Below are positions 1 to 9,648 of a DNA stretch of 64,000 bases, in pieces. Position numbers and translations under genes: made by a program. This DNA is from Andalucia godoyi. Taxonomy: Eukaryota; Discoba; Jakobea; Jakobida; Andaluciidae. Location: contig VRVR01000011.1 in assembly GCA_009859145.1 (NCBI GenBank), positions 136,097 to 200,096 of the forward strand, in the 5' to 3' direction. The notes below the pieces were generated by a model, which saw only the letters and a program-made list of their open reading frames with translations, was not told the DNA's origin and ran no database searches. Position 1 is the stretch's first letter. Each line of letters starts with the position of its first letter.

Positions 1-1779
1 GTGGTACATGAGAATCGCCTCATCGATGCTGCCCTTGAGATGCAGCGCGATCCCCAATGCGAAATACACATCGACTTCCAGGGGACGGACCTGAATGCAT
101 TGCCGATACAGCTCGATCGATTCATCAACCTTGGCAAGGCTCCGCAGAGCATGTGCTGCGTTCATTGCAAATTCGAAACTCCCATCGGTAATGCGATGAC
201 CAGGGGACTGGGCGAGGGCCAGTGCTAAGGCCTTTTGGAAGAACATGGATGCATCCGCCAACAAGCCTTGCCGATATTTCAGCACTCCCAGTTCGTTCCA
301 GACACATGGATCCGATGCACCGTGTTTGCAAGCCGTATCTAAATTCATTTCAGCGAACGGGAAATTATCGGCAGTCATGTACTCTTGCCCCAGGTACAGG
401 AGAGGTACATGCGATTCGGGACACAAACGCTGTGCTTGTCGGTAGGCCGCGATGGCTTGATCCGACTCGTCCTCCATGGTATAGGAATGACCAATCGCGA
501 TGTGTGCTTCGGGAAATCGCGAATGCTTGCTCACGGCTTTGATCAGCCACTTTCGAGCCTTGTCGCATTGCCGCTGCGCAAGACAGTACACTCCAGAGAT
601 GTAAAACCCCACAGCTTCCGCTAACGGTCCTTGCACTCCTGGTGGATTCTTCAGATTGTGTGATGCAAGAACGTACAGGTCCTGGATCCTCCCAAGAGAA
701 AAGAGAATCGAAACAAACAGCAGCTGTGCCTGGGGATTCGACACCTCCAAGAAAGCTTGGTACGGCGAAGGCTGCAGAATTGCGAAAGCGTCGGGGTTCA
801 CAAGTGGAACATCAAAAGCATCCACGGCTCCGAGTTCCTTCTTCCGTCTTCCATCCCTTCCCACGAAGGACGCTACGAACGAATGGGACAGCCCAGATCC
901 ATGGCGAGAAAACGACAGGAATGGCACGGAAGACGCAGATCGACACGAGTGAATGACTGCCAACGCTTCATTGAACTGCCGTTGCTCCTCCATTTGTCTG
1001 GTCTGCGCGAGTACAACACTCGAACTGAGCTGCAGCCCGTACACCTCTGTGCAGTCCTGAATTGCCGATGCCCTATGTTTCATGTTTTGAGATGAGAGTC
1101 CGTACACCGAACGCACAAAGGGAGGCAGTGACTCTAGCAGCGCAAACTCGTCGTCCGCGCTGGTCTGCGCCATCTCCTGCAGTCGACGGAACGCCTCATG
1201 CTGAAACGGGTCTGCCTCCAGCGCACTGGCATACCAATGTGCAGCTCTACTGAAGTTTTCAAGCGCCTCATAAATCCTCCCTCTGCAGAAGAAAAACGCA
1301 GCAAGCGCCGTGGGACTTGTCGTCAATGCACTTTCAGCAGCAGAATCTTCTCCAAGCAAGTCAAAGGCAGCATCCCAATCCTGGATTTCAATCATCGCTT
1401 GCACGCAAAGCAAACGAGCCTCTACATTGCGCTGCGCAAGGCGAAATTGTTGCCGCAGCAGAAATGACACTCTTGCAAACTCGCGACTGTGAAACAAACT
1501 GGTCGCAAGCATCAGCACAGCGTGGGTAAACTCGGCTTCGAAAAAATCTTCCTTCTTATCAAAACTAGCATTGATACTGGTTGTGGACCGCTCCGCGTGC
1601 TCAGCGTGACACCCTTCATGAATATGCGATGCAGAAGCCTGTAGTTGACGGTCGGATTCATGTTGCGCAAGCATCAACGACACCAGTTGATCTGCAAAAA
1701 ACGTCGCACTTTTGAACTGTCGCGAATCAATAAGCGACTGAACAGCTCGCCGCAGCTGATTCAACGACCCAGAATCCAT
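1..1779 (-). CDS. CDC16: Anaphase-promoting complex subunit 6 (CDC16-like TPR protein), 3' end beyond window
   Basis: A reading frame on the minus strand is open from an ATG at 1779 to the left edge (593 codons seen, no stop), so the C-terminus is missing. An in-frame stop lies 27 codons upstream, and this is the first ATG after it. The start MDSGSLNQLRRAVQSL is followed by a segment with SATFFADQLV, like the APC6 N-terminus. The last 200 residues hold tetratricopeptide repeats with family-typical strings such as PESHVPLLYLGQEYM, WNELGVLKYRQG and ALGIALHLKGSIDEAI. APC6/Cdc16 is a TPR scaffold of the anaphase-promoting complex, the ubiquitin ligase that degrades cyclins and securin. It is divergent from the F-box-like gene, with 362 bp between start codons. 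No intron is needed. Family assignment is firm; the orthology is inferred from motif memory. Confidence 0.85.
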   Translation of the reverse strand, partial: MDSGSLNQLRRAVQSLIDSRQFKSATFFADQLVSLMLAQHESDRQLQASASHIHEGCHAEHAERSTTSINASFDKKEDFFEAEFTHAVLMLATSLFHSREFARVSFLLRQQFRLAQRNVEARLLCVQAMIEIQDWDAAFDLLGEDSAAESALTTSPTALAAFFFCRGRIYEALENFSRAAHWYASALEADPFQHEAFRRLQEMAQTSADDEFALLESLPPFVRSVYGLSSQNMKHRASAIQDCTEVYGLQLSSSVVLAQTRQMEEQRQFNEALAVIHSCRSASSVPFLSFSRHGSGLSHSFVASFVGRDGRRKKELGAVDAFDVPLVNPDAFAILQPSPYQAFLEVSNPQAQLLFVSILFSLGRIQDLYVLASHNLKNPPGVQGPLAEAVGFYISGVYCLAQRQCDKARKWLIKAVSKHSRFPEAHIAIGHSYTMEDESDQAIAAYRQAQRLCPESHVPLLYLGQEYMTADNFPFAEMNLDTACKHGASDPCVWNELGVLKYRQGLLADASMFFQKALALALAQSPGHRITDGSFEFAMNAAHALRSLAKVDESIELYRQCIQVRPLEVDVYFALGIALHLKGSIDEAILMYH

Positions 1780-2141
1780 CTCCAGAAAGCCAAATCCCGC
1801 CACGCAACGTCCAAATCCCCGCACACCAACAAACCCAGCAACGAAATCACAAATGCTAAATTAAATGAATTCGTCCAAAAAGCAACCAGGATGCACACTG
1901 AAAGCTGGAAAAAAGCGTTTTGGGGGGGCGCCACAAACTACGGCAGTTTTCCGCGATTGAGTATATTCACCCACTTGAAATTTGAGTCGTGTTTCGCACA
2001 CATTCCGCGTATGCATTTCGTTTTTTCCACAAAGATGTGGTTGATTTATTATTATTATTATTATTTTTACGTAACAAACTTCAAGGTGTGTCTTTTAGAT
2101 GAATTAAACAGTGCATTCAAGATGGATATGATGCTAGCATA
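1780..2141. promoter_or_regulatory. Divergent upstream region of CDC16-like and F-box-like genes
   Basis: These 362 bp between two divergent start codons must hold both promoters. Visible content: an 8-G run near 1921, an AT-rich (TTA)n tract at about 2043-2066, and a six-codon upstream reading frame next to the F-box start (listed separately). No other motif is recognised. Confidence 0.5.
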
Positions 2142-2142
2142 A
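2122..2142 (+). promoter_or_regulatory. Short upstream ORF with TAATG overlap to the main start
   Basis: ATG at 2122 opens a six-codon frame (MDMMLA) with Met codons at 2122, 2128 and 2131. It ends at TAA 2140-2142, and the last A of that stop is the first base of the ATG of the F-box-like gene. A stop-start overlap of this kind is known to allow termination-reinitiation. Whether the mRNA includes this segment is not known. Confidence 0.4.
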
Positions 2143-4127
2143 TGGCGGATTTGGCGTTTAGGAATTCAGAGGTTTTGATGCGAGTGCTGTCTTTCACAGA
2201 ATCGACATGGTTGCAGAGATCCTTGCTTGCGCTTGTTTCGCGAGATTTTGCGCATGTTTGTTCATATTTGCCTGTTTCGGAAAGGCTTCACATTGCGCGG
2301 ATTCCGCATTTCTTGAAATCTCCGTTCTGGAACCCTTCTGCACTTTGCAAGATTCTGGTTTCATCATGCAGCTTGCATACGAGTAAGCACACTTGGCCGC
2401 AGTACACGGATACGCTTGTGGATTCGCTACGAGAATGCCGCAACTTGTCTGCAATTGAATTCCGGCGAATTTCGCTAGACCTTGGCCATCCCGGATTGTT
2501 GGAGCTGTTTGCTCGAATTGCAGGGAGTGCGTGCAATGCGATAAGTTCTCTGGAATTCAGGGACTGTGAGATTGTAGGAAATCCAGCAGATACGATTGAA
2601 TCGGGAAGATGGAGAAGCGATGCGTGTTCCACGCTGCCTTTTGTTCATCTATCGTTTGAACGCTGCCAGAGCCTGTCTTGCTCTCGTGGTTTGTTGTTTT
2701 ATACTCATTTGCTCCACTTCTATTCACGAGTTTCTGCAATTTATCTGTCGCTGGATTCTGTATCAATCTTTCCGAGGCATGATTCGCGCGATGCTCATGC
2801 TGCCGATATCGAGGAATTCGCTGGGATTGTTTCTCGATTGTGCTTACGATCTTTCAACTGTTTGAATCGAAAGGAAGTGTCGTATCTCGATTTGGAGGTC
2901 TGTGATGCAATATCCCGGCGAGCTGCTGTCTGCTTGGAATTGCGTGCATTTGCAAGTCTTTATACGTCGAGCGTGGGCGTCGATTCATTGGACACCATCT
3001 TGATGGAACTTCTTCAGTCTCAAGGAGCGCATCCGGTGCTGGAGACCTTCGCGTTGACTGCTCCGTATAATCTAAGTATCGACATATTGTCTTCCTTCCG
3101 CGGGCTGCTTCCTCGCCTGCAAAGCCTGTTCAAATTGACGCTGGACTGCTATTATGACGAATCACCCGAAAATGCCGTCGAAACAGACGGTTTGTTCAAG
3201 ATTCTGTGCCAAAAATGCAAGCAACTGCGCGAACTTTCCGTTGCAATGTCGGAAGACGTGGAGTTTTACTCAGAAGAGGTGCTGTCTTCCCTTGCTGTTG
3301 GCGAGCTGCCCAATCTCATGGGGTTTTCCGTTCAACAATTGACTGTGGAAAGATGGGATACCATCAGCGCAAGCTGGGCCTCCGGTCTTAGGCGCTTGGA
3401 TGTCACTGTTGCTACTGCAGGGTTTTTTGGACATCTCGCAACCGTCCTCCGCGCTTCAAAGTTGGAGGCTATTTCCGTCGTGAATTGCTCATTCGTGGAC
3501 GAGAAAGAGGCCAAGGTGTTCGGGCGTGCACTCTGTCACTCGCATGTTTCCCGCGTGTCGCTTCGTCTCAATGGCTTGGACGACGAGTTGTTTGAGTGTC
3601 TGTTTCTGCCGTTCGCGACCGAAGACGTGTCTGGCAAGTCTTTGCGGATGCTGGATATTGGCTCGCAGTTAATCACGGAGTCGTCGTTCCCTTTGCTTGC
3701 ACGCGTTCTCTCAGCAAATGCTGCTCTTGAAGTTTTTGAGATTTCGGACTGCGGTTTCGTGCACGGGCCGCATTGTTCTGTGCTTTTTGGTGTGCTTCCG
3801 CAGTCCATTTGCGAGGCCCGCATTGTAATCCCACAGCCCACAGAGGATCGGTTGGTATTGGACGCTTCTGTTGCCGCCGGGAAGCGTTGTCCACGACTTT
3901 ACCAACTTGGAATTGCGTTTGAGCATCCCGGGCCGCTGTTCCTTGATGATTTCACGCGTGATGTTGCGCGGCTGACTCGTATTTCTGAAATTGACATTGC
4001 CGTTGCGCAGGGCGGTCTCTCTTCCGACTCCATTTCTATCGCCAGCATTCCGCTGTTGCTTCCTCTGGAAAGCAACGGGAGGACCCTGACGTTTTCGAGT
4101 TTTTCACAACATCGAACCGTCATGTAA
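2142..4127 (+). CDS. F-box-like / leucine-rich-repeat-like protein
   Basis: A 661-residue protein. Residues 8-40 (NSEVLMRVLSFTESTWLQRS and following LALVSRDFAHV) resemble a degenerate F-box. The rest has irregular leucine-rich segments of the kind LRRLDVTVATAGF, LEAISVVNCSF, VSRVSLRLNGLDDELFE and LRMLDIGSQ, which suggest an LRR solenoid. If so, it would be a substrate adaptor for an SCF ubiquitin ligase: the F-box binds SKP1 and the solenoid binds the target. No signal peptide or membrane segment. ATG 2142 was chosen because it precedes the F-box-like segment and no longer in-frame start exists. It converges on the ELAPOR-like gene. The F-box is weak, so this could also be a plain LRR protein. 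Confidence 0.6.
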   Translation: MADLAFRNSEVLMRVLSFTESTWLQRSLLALVSRDFAHVCSYLPVSERLHIARIPHFLKSPFWNPSALCKILVSSCSLHTSKHTWPQYTDTLVDSLRECRNLSAIEFRRISLDLGHPGLLELFARIAGSACNAISSLEFRDCEIVGNPADTIESGRWRSDACSTLPFVHLSFERCQSLSCSRGLLFYTHLLHFYSRVSAIYLSLDSVSIFPRHDSRDAHAADIEEFAGIVSRLCLRSFNCLNRKEVSYLDLEVCDAISRRAAVCLELRAFASLYTSSVGVDSLDTILMELLQSQGAHPVLETFALTAPYNLSIDILSSFRGLLPRLQSLFKLTLDCYYDESPENAVETDGLFKILCQKCKQLRELSVAMSEDVEFYSEEVLSSLAVGELPNLMGFSVQQLTVERWDTISASWASGLRRLDVTVATAGFFGHLATVLRASKLEAISVVNCSFVDEKEAKVFGRALCHSHVSRVSLRLNGLDDELFECLFLPFATEDVSGKSLRMLDIGSQLITESSFPLLARVLSANAALEVFEISDCGFVHGPHCSVLFGVLPQSICEARIVIPQPTEDRLVLDASVAAGKRCPRLYQLGIAFEHPGPLFLDDFTRDVARLTRISEIDIAVAQGGLSSDSISIASIPLLLPLESNGRTLTFSSFSQHRTVM

Positions 4128-4620
4128 CAAAAGCCGTGTGCCGTACACATGTTTAACTATCCATTCTCTACGAATCCGATCGTTTGCAAGCAGCTGTGCC
4201 TTGACATCCATCGCACAGCACGCACAAACAAGTTGCACCTCGTTTTTTTGTGTTTGTTTTTTTCCCCACATACGTTTCAACTTGCTGTCCTTGTAGCCGC
4301 CCCCCCCCCCCCTTTCTCATTACCTTACTTTATCTCGCTCAACAAGAGATTTTCAGACGATGATATTCTTCTGTCCGCCGGTTTTTTTCATTCACGACAG
4401 TTCATCGTCATTCCCATGCCCGTCCTGCCCGGCGACCGGCAGATCTGGTTCAAGATTGGAATGGTGCGCACAACATCAACTGGAAGAACGATTCGGCGTG
4501 CTGGGGCCTGCCACCCATTTCCGAATTGAATTCACATTCAGTTCGGATGCAAGACTTCATACGGATGACCAACAATGCTTCGCCATGCTTCATGTACAAT
4601 GCAGGCGAACGCAGTAAACT
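4128..4620. other. Convergent 3' intergenic region
   Basis: About 490 bp between two convergent genes, probably both 3' UTRs. It contains a run of 12 C residues near 4300-4312 and T-rich stretches. No gene or RNA is seen. Confidence 0.5.
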
Positions 4621-6492
4621 TTATTCATCCATTTCATCAACAGAATTGTACATCCTGATGAGTTGCAACTCATCAGCGTCTTCCGGGGACATTGGCGCAC
4701 GCGCCGCAGCTTCATCCCCTGCCACACGACCATAACCGCGTTTCGACGAGCGCCATAACTTCCAATACGCAAGGCAAGTGAATATCAAGAATGTCAACAG
4801 CACGGCCGACGACGTCGCAAACAAAATAAGGAGAGAGTGCAGGAGACCAGCGGAGGAACCGTCAACGTACTGGCAAGACTCGACATCGAATTGGATCTGT
4901 CCGTACCGACTGCCATCCCAGCTCTCTGACGATTGAACTCCTTCTGAATTCAGGCACGGGCGATAAGAATCTGCAGGGACCCATTTGATGACACGGCGGA
5001 TGCCGTCGGACACGCATGCAGTGCGAAACACCTGTGTGTCCGAAACAACCTTGTTCCAGTCAATCGGTGGGCAAGGGAGGCATACCTCGGCCGATTCATA
5101 CATAGAATCATTGATCCTCAAGAATGGCACGCGAACCAAGCGAGGATTGCAAACAGCGACAACCCGCATGCCCGAATCGTGTTCGGCTGCATACCGACGT
5201 GAATGTTGCGTCGACTGCAGTAAACCGTGACTACGATTCGCAAATTCCAAGCTTGTTAGCGACACTCTGTGCACATCCAGCCACGTTGCAAGTGGTCTTT
5301 CCGATGCCATCCAGACCTTCCAGAAGGTGAGATTGCTCGGAAAGGCACACGCAGAGGATCCTTCGTCCGACACCAAACCATCTGGACACGGGCGGCAGCT
5401 ACTTGCGTCGTAGCCGAAAGAGTATGTATTCGCCTTACAGGGGACGCAACTGGGACGTTCAGGACTCGAAACAGCGGTGGATGCCGAATTGCTCGCCGCT
5501 ACAAAGCCCGGAGGACAGTCCGTCGACAAGGCCGCATTGTCGCGGATGCATTCACTGGCGTATGGCGCAACTCCGGACAACAGGACACGAAAGAGAAATG
5601 CTCGATCCAAACCCATTGTGCGCGATGCATCGCGCACGTAGGACCAGGAAAACAAGTGGCCTCCTGCAGAAACACGAGTCCACGGCGCCTGGAGAATCGA
5701 AATGTTCTTCCCGGAATACAAAAAAGCGCCGACTTTCTGAAACCCTGTGGCTGTGCTGGCAGTGATATAGTCCGAGGATGCAACCCGTGCGATTGCAAGT
5801 GCCCCGTCTACGGAGAACTCCAGGCCATCGTACACATAGGATCCATAGTGCTCCGCATCGACGGCAAACCAGAAGCTTATGAAACCATTGGAGGTAAACG
5901 ACAACGGTATCTCCAAATCCGAGCGCAGAGCGTCCTCGAGAATCTGCGTTCCCGAGTCCCAGAAATGAAGTTCTGCAGAGGACTCGTTGGAGAAGAAAGG
6001 AAAGCTCAAGCGACGATCCGTTGGCGTTGTTGATGCCACCGACGGCCAGGAAACATCATTCTCGAAAAGTGTGTACTGCGCAGTCTTGAACGGTCCATTC
6101 CACGCCACACAGCTTCCGGACCGCACATCAGGTATCTGTGCATGAGCTTCTCCTTGTGCTGGTGCTGTTTCTGGTGTTGACTGATGAAATCGCGATGGAT
6201 TCAGAAGGCCTTTCAGACAATACGAGCGAAGATTTGCAAACGTCCGAAAATCGAGAGCAGATAAAATTCGACTGTGTGGATTGCGAGATCGTGTGGTTGG
6301 TGGGCATTTGACACACTCCATGGCATTTCCTTCTGCAGAAATCTGTGCAGCATAGTTCGGAGGGCACGACAGCACCGGATACAGTGACTGCAGTGTCGCG
6401 CCCCATGAATCACTTGCACAGCCACAAGGAAGAAGAACACCGCACAGGAAAACCAAGGCGAAAATAAGGCGAACACTCCCGAGATGCATCAT
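4621..6492 (-). CDS. ELAPOR/EIG121-like cysteine-rich type I membrane protein
   Basis: Start chosen at the tandem ATG at 6492 because a good signal peptide follows (MMHLGSVRLIFALVFLCGVL, ending near PCGCAS). The frame stays open upstream to 6666 but that part looks like leader. The 623-residue product has a cysteine-rich luminal or extracellular region including an ephrin-receptor-like CxxC module (SCVPCKANTYSFGYDASSCR, then CPDGLVSDEG), a single membrane helix near residue 560 (LLILFATSSAVLLTFLIFTC), and a short tail ending NSVDEMDE. Order and spacing resemble animal ELAPOR1 (KIAA1324), an endosome-lysosome protein linked to autophagy, including a counterpart of its segment ending GVAPYASEC. 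Function in this organism is unknown. It is divergent from the PDH E2 gene. Confidence 0.6.
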   Translation of the reverse strand: MMHLGSVRLIFALVFLCGVLLPCGCASDSWGATLQSLYPVLSCPPNYAAQISAEGNAMECVKCPPTTRSRNPHSRILSALDFRTFANLRSYCLKGLLNPSRFHQSTPETAPAQGEAHAQIPDVRSGSCVAWNGPFKTAQYTLFENDVSWPSVASTTPTDRRLSFPFFSNESSAELHFWDSGTQILEDALRSDLEIPLSFTSNGFISFWFAVDAEHYGSYVYDGLEFSVDGALAIARVASSDYITASTATGFQKVGAFLYSGKNISILQAPWTRVSAGGHLFSWSYVRDASRTMGLDRAFLFRVLLSGVAPYASECIRDNAALSTDCPPGFVAASNSASTAVSSPERPSCVPCKANTYSFGYDASSCRPCPDGLVSDEGSSACAFPSNLTFWKVWMASERPLATWLDVHRVSLTSLEFANRSHGLLQSTQHSRRYAAEHDSGMRVVAVCNPRLVRVPFLRINDSMYESAEVCLPCPPIDWNKVVSDTQVFRTACVSDGIRRVIKWVPADSYRPCLNSEGVQSSESWDGSRYGQIQFDVESCQYVDGSSAGLLHSLLILFATSSAVLLTFLIFTCLAYWKLWRSSKRGYGRVAGDEAAARAPMSPEDADELQLIRMYNSVDEMDE

Positions 6493-6935
6493 CACTCTAC
6501 AAACCCCTATGCAAAACCTGGAAATGCACAGCTCCGGTTTTGGCATGTGCTCACTGCTAAAAGCCGCATACATCACGCGACTCGGAAAAGAATTGGAAAT
6601 GGATGCGTTCTTTAAAAAAAAGCCATTCCACATTCGAAACAACACATACATAATATTTGGGTGCATTCGGGAAAATGAAGAGATTTTTCTCCGGTAAAAA
6701 ATAAATCGGGGATGCGAACAAGGGTTATTGAAAACCCTACTTCCTGCAGGAATTCTCTTATGCTGCAGGACTTCGTTTTGCGTTCGGTTTCTGGCTTTTT
6801 TTCTTATTCATGAAAGTGAGAATTGCTGTGGCTGCTTTTTTTTTTTGTTTGATTGTTTGATTGTTTGATTTTAGTTTGTAATAGAAGAAATTGCAGTTGC
6901 AGTTGCAGTTGCAGTTGCAGTGGAGGACGTTACTG
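6493..6935. promoter_or_regulatory. Divergent upstream region of ELAPOR-like and PDH E2 genes
   Basis: A 443 bp divergent region. It contains a poly-T tract at 6837-6846, three copies of GATTGTTT near 6850-6870, and a (TTGCAG)5 hexamer repeat at 6891-6920 ending 15 bp before the E2 start. The hexamer is the only conspicuous pattern. Confidence 0.5.
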
Positions 6936-7313
6936 ATGATGCCGATGATGCCGATTATGATGCGAGCTGCACGAGTTCGGATCCCTTTGCGCAGCTTTGC
7001 GACCTCTGAGATTTGCATGCCTGCTCTTTCTCCGACGATGACCAAGGGAAACCTTGCCCGTTGGCGCAAGAAGGAAGGCGACAAGTTCAAGCCTGGTGAT
7101 ATCCTGTGTGAGATTGAGACCGACAAGGCAACTCTAGAGTTTGAAATGACAGAGTCCGGATACCTTGCAAAGATTCTTGCCGTCGAAGGCACCCAGGAAG
7201 TCTCTGTCGGCTCTGCAATTGCAGTTGCTGTCGACTCGGAAGCCGAAATCGCAGGTGCAAAGAACTATTCTTCAAATACAGCGTCGTCTGCTTCTGCCTC
7301 TGCCTCTGCCTCC

Positions 7314-7352
<39 letters not shown>

Positions 7353-8372
7353 TCGTCTGCCGCTGCCACAGCTGCTTCAACTCCTGCTTCTTCAATTCCT
7401 TCCACTGTTGCTGCATCCTCGAATGCGAGTGCCGGAGATCGCGTGTTTGCCTCTCCGTACGCAAAGAAGATTGCCGGTGAGAACAACGTGAACATTGCAG
7501 AGGTGAAGAAGCTGAATTCTGGACCTCGAATTGTCTCTGCTGATGTGAATGCACATCTTGCGAGTCGCTCGTCTGCTGCACAAGAAACGGCTGGCGCAGC
7601 CTCAACAACTGCGTCATCGATCTCTGCGGCTGCTGGTGCAGGAAATGTGTTCACAGACGTTTCGTTGAATGCGATCCGTAAGCGCATTGCACAGCGCCTG
7701 TTTGAGTCCAAGTCGACGATCCCGCACTACTATCTTACGGTAGAGATTGAGATGGATGCGCTCCTTGCGGTGCGATCTGCACTGAACGAGTCGCTTTCTA
7801 ACAATTCCCTGTTGAAAGACAAGAAGGCAAAGCTGTCCGTGAACGACTTTGTGATCAAGGCTGCATCGCTCGCAAACAAGCTTGTTCCTGAAGCAAACTC
7901 CTCTTGGCAGGGCTCCTTTATCCGCACGTTCCACAACGTCGACACAAACATTGCCATTGCAACTCCGAACGGCCTCGTTGCACCGCTTATCAAGGGCACG
8001 GATACGAAGGGACTCGTCGATATCTCGTCTGCGGTCCGTGAGCTTGCGGACAAGGCAAAGGACGGAAAGCTGTCTCCGGAAGAACTCCAGCCGGGTACAT
8101 TTACCATCTCCAACCTTGGAATGTTTGGTGTTTCTCAATTTGCAGCCATCATCAATCCGCCGCAGTCCTGCATCCTTGCAGTCGGTTCTGCAAAGAAGGC
8201 TGTTTTGGTGAACGAAGACGCGGCAAAGAACTCGGCCGAGCGATTCCGAGAGGCCACCGTCTTGAATGCAACCCTTTCATGCGACCACAGAGTCGTCGAC
8301 GGGGCTGTTGGTGCACAGTGGTTGCAGCACTTTAAGCGTCTCCTTGAGAACCCTTCCCAGATGCTTCTCTAA
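6936..8372 (+). CDS. DLAT: Dihydrolipoamide acetyltransferase, E2 of mitochondrial pyruvate dehydrogenase
   Basis: About 478 residues. A basic, acid-free N-terminus (RAARVRIPLRSFATS) is a likely mitochondrial presequence. It is followed by a single lipoyl domain with the lysine motif ETDKATLEFE, an Ala/Pro/Ser linker of about 60 residues made of (Ala-Pro)n and Ala-Ser runs, a peripheral-subunit-binding domain (ASPYAKKIAGENNVNIAEVK), and the catalytic 2-oxoacid acyltransferase domain ending with the active-site string CDHRVVDGAVGAQWL. The enzyme transfers acetyl from E1-lipoamide to CoA in the mitochondrial matrix. Start choice is uncertain: ATGs at 6936, 6939, 6957 and 6960 all keep the presequence. 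One lipoyl domain, as in many protists and fungi. No intron. Confidence 0.92.
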
Positions 8373-8615
8373 CCAAACCCAAAATGCCCTTCTTCTTCTT
8401 CTTGTTGTTGTTGTTCCAGTTTTTGTTATGTTGTGTATGTCCGTTCGGGAGAGAAGCTTCAACCTTTGAGAGGATGGTTTTGAAAGAAACTATTGTTCCG
8501 GCTCCATAAAAGTTTTTCCTTTTTATACATGTACATGTACCATTCGTTGTCTTGTTTTCAATTTGCCTTCGGGGGGGGGGGGGGTTGTGCAACCGATAAT
8601 CGCAACCTGTCTTTC
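8373..8615. other. 3' flank of PDH E2
   Basis: Pyrimidine-rich 3' flank with (CTT)n and (GTT)n near 8390-8415 and a run of 14 G at 8571-8584. No gene seen. Confidence 0.4.
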
Positions 8616-8617
8616 CA

Positions 8618-9053
8618 AGATGCCGAGAACCAAGAAACCCGTTGGTTCTCCCTCGTCGGAGACGGAAAGCAAGGACAAGAAGAAGATCGTCAGACGGCAA
8701 CTTGTTGCGCAAGCTGGTAATGATCAAAAATCACGAAGATGTGGTTGATTTGCGTTCGGAATGCGCTTTCTTTCAAGCCAGAGGACAAGAAGGGGCAATG
8801 GCAAAAGCGTCGTCAGGCCCGATGTGCAACGCCGCCGCCGACATTCTGTTTCTTCCAACGTTCATTTTTTTGAATGCTGAACCAATTGGGAAATGTGTTG
8901 GTTGCGATAGCTCTTTGATGCAGAGCAATCTGCATTGAAGAGTTGGTGCTCGCTCTAAATATTTAAATAAATAAATAAATAAATAAATGTGGGTTGGATC
9001 TGTCGCTTTGCCCGATGACCAATAATGATTCATGTTTTGGGCGAGCGGAAAAG
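8618..9053 (+). repeat. Dispersed repeat family 2, long copy (X)
   Basis: This segment matches the reverse complement of 53745-53975 in blocks. It begins with a frame starting at 8620 (MPRTKKPVGSPSSETESKDK and on, 42 codons, basic). It then contains about 170 bp absent from the other copy, the hairpin ATGCAGA-GCAA-TCTGCAT (8918-8935), the shared TGAAGAGTTGGTGCTCGC, an (AAAT)n tract at 8965-8989, and a shared end TTGGATCTGTC...GTTTT-GGCGAGCGG. Copies differ by internal deletion, so this looks like a small mobile element or its relic. The encoded peptide is not recognised. Confidence 0.6.
8918..8935 (+). repeat. 7-bp hairpin with GCAA tetraloop
   Basis: Perfect inverted repeat ATGCAGA/TCTGCAT around GCAA. 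It is preserved base for base in the second copy (53866-53883, minus strand). The GNRA-type loop suggests that it works as RNA structure. Confidence 0.65.
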
Positions 9054-9648
9054 TGATCAAAAATGTCAATAACCTCCGCTCCAATCTCCCCGATTACAGG
9101 ATATCCAACGATGTGTTCAATAATTGAAAAACATCATAAAGAATTTAAAATGCTAGTCCTAAACACTGCTAGAAAAAACGCCAAGGCTTCTTTCTTGTAT
9201 GCAGATATACATATGAATATATTAGTATACAATATTAGTATTATTATCCTTCCGTTCTTTCTGTTTCTGTGTTTACGCGACTTCTTTAATTTTAAGAAAG
9301 ATACTCTTCTGTGTCGATCTTCTTTAACAGCAACCAACGACGGTACTTCTTCTTTTCTGGTGTTTCTTCGTGCATTCCCCCCTTTCTCTCTCTCTTCCCC
9401 CAACCTCTTCTGAACGTCGTACTTGCTGCGTATGCCGATTCAACGTAGACGGAGAAAAAGGAACCATACATAGGGAGCAGCAGGCTGTCTAGGGTTTTAT
9501 CTTGCAGCTTGCATAGTTACCGACTTTGTGCGAGTTTCCCATAGACAAGCCGTGTCATTTAACAGATTTTTTTTATTTTCAGCGTTTTCCCTCTTCTCGT
9601 TCTGCTTGTCTTTCACTTCCTGTCGGTTGTGCTTGTTGCTGGTGATCG
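9054..9648. promoter_or_regulatory. Upstream region of taspase gene
   Basis: About 600 bp, AT-rich at 9190-9245 (ATATAC/TATAC runs) and pyrimidine-rich near 9370-9410 and 9565-9630. Presumed promoter and leader; no defined site recognised. Confidence 0.4.

Noticed and set aside
1645-2142. 165-codon frame opposite the start of CDC16
   Set aside because: It overlaps the verified CDC16 N-terminus on the other strand and translates AT-rich intergenic repeats. Only its last six codons are noted as a uORF.
6891-6935. Gln-Leu repeat extension of PDH E2
   Set aside because: It begins at TTG within the TTGCAG hexamer repeat; the ATG cluster at 6936-6960 gives a better mitochondrial presequence.
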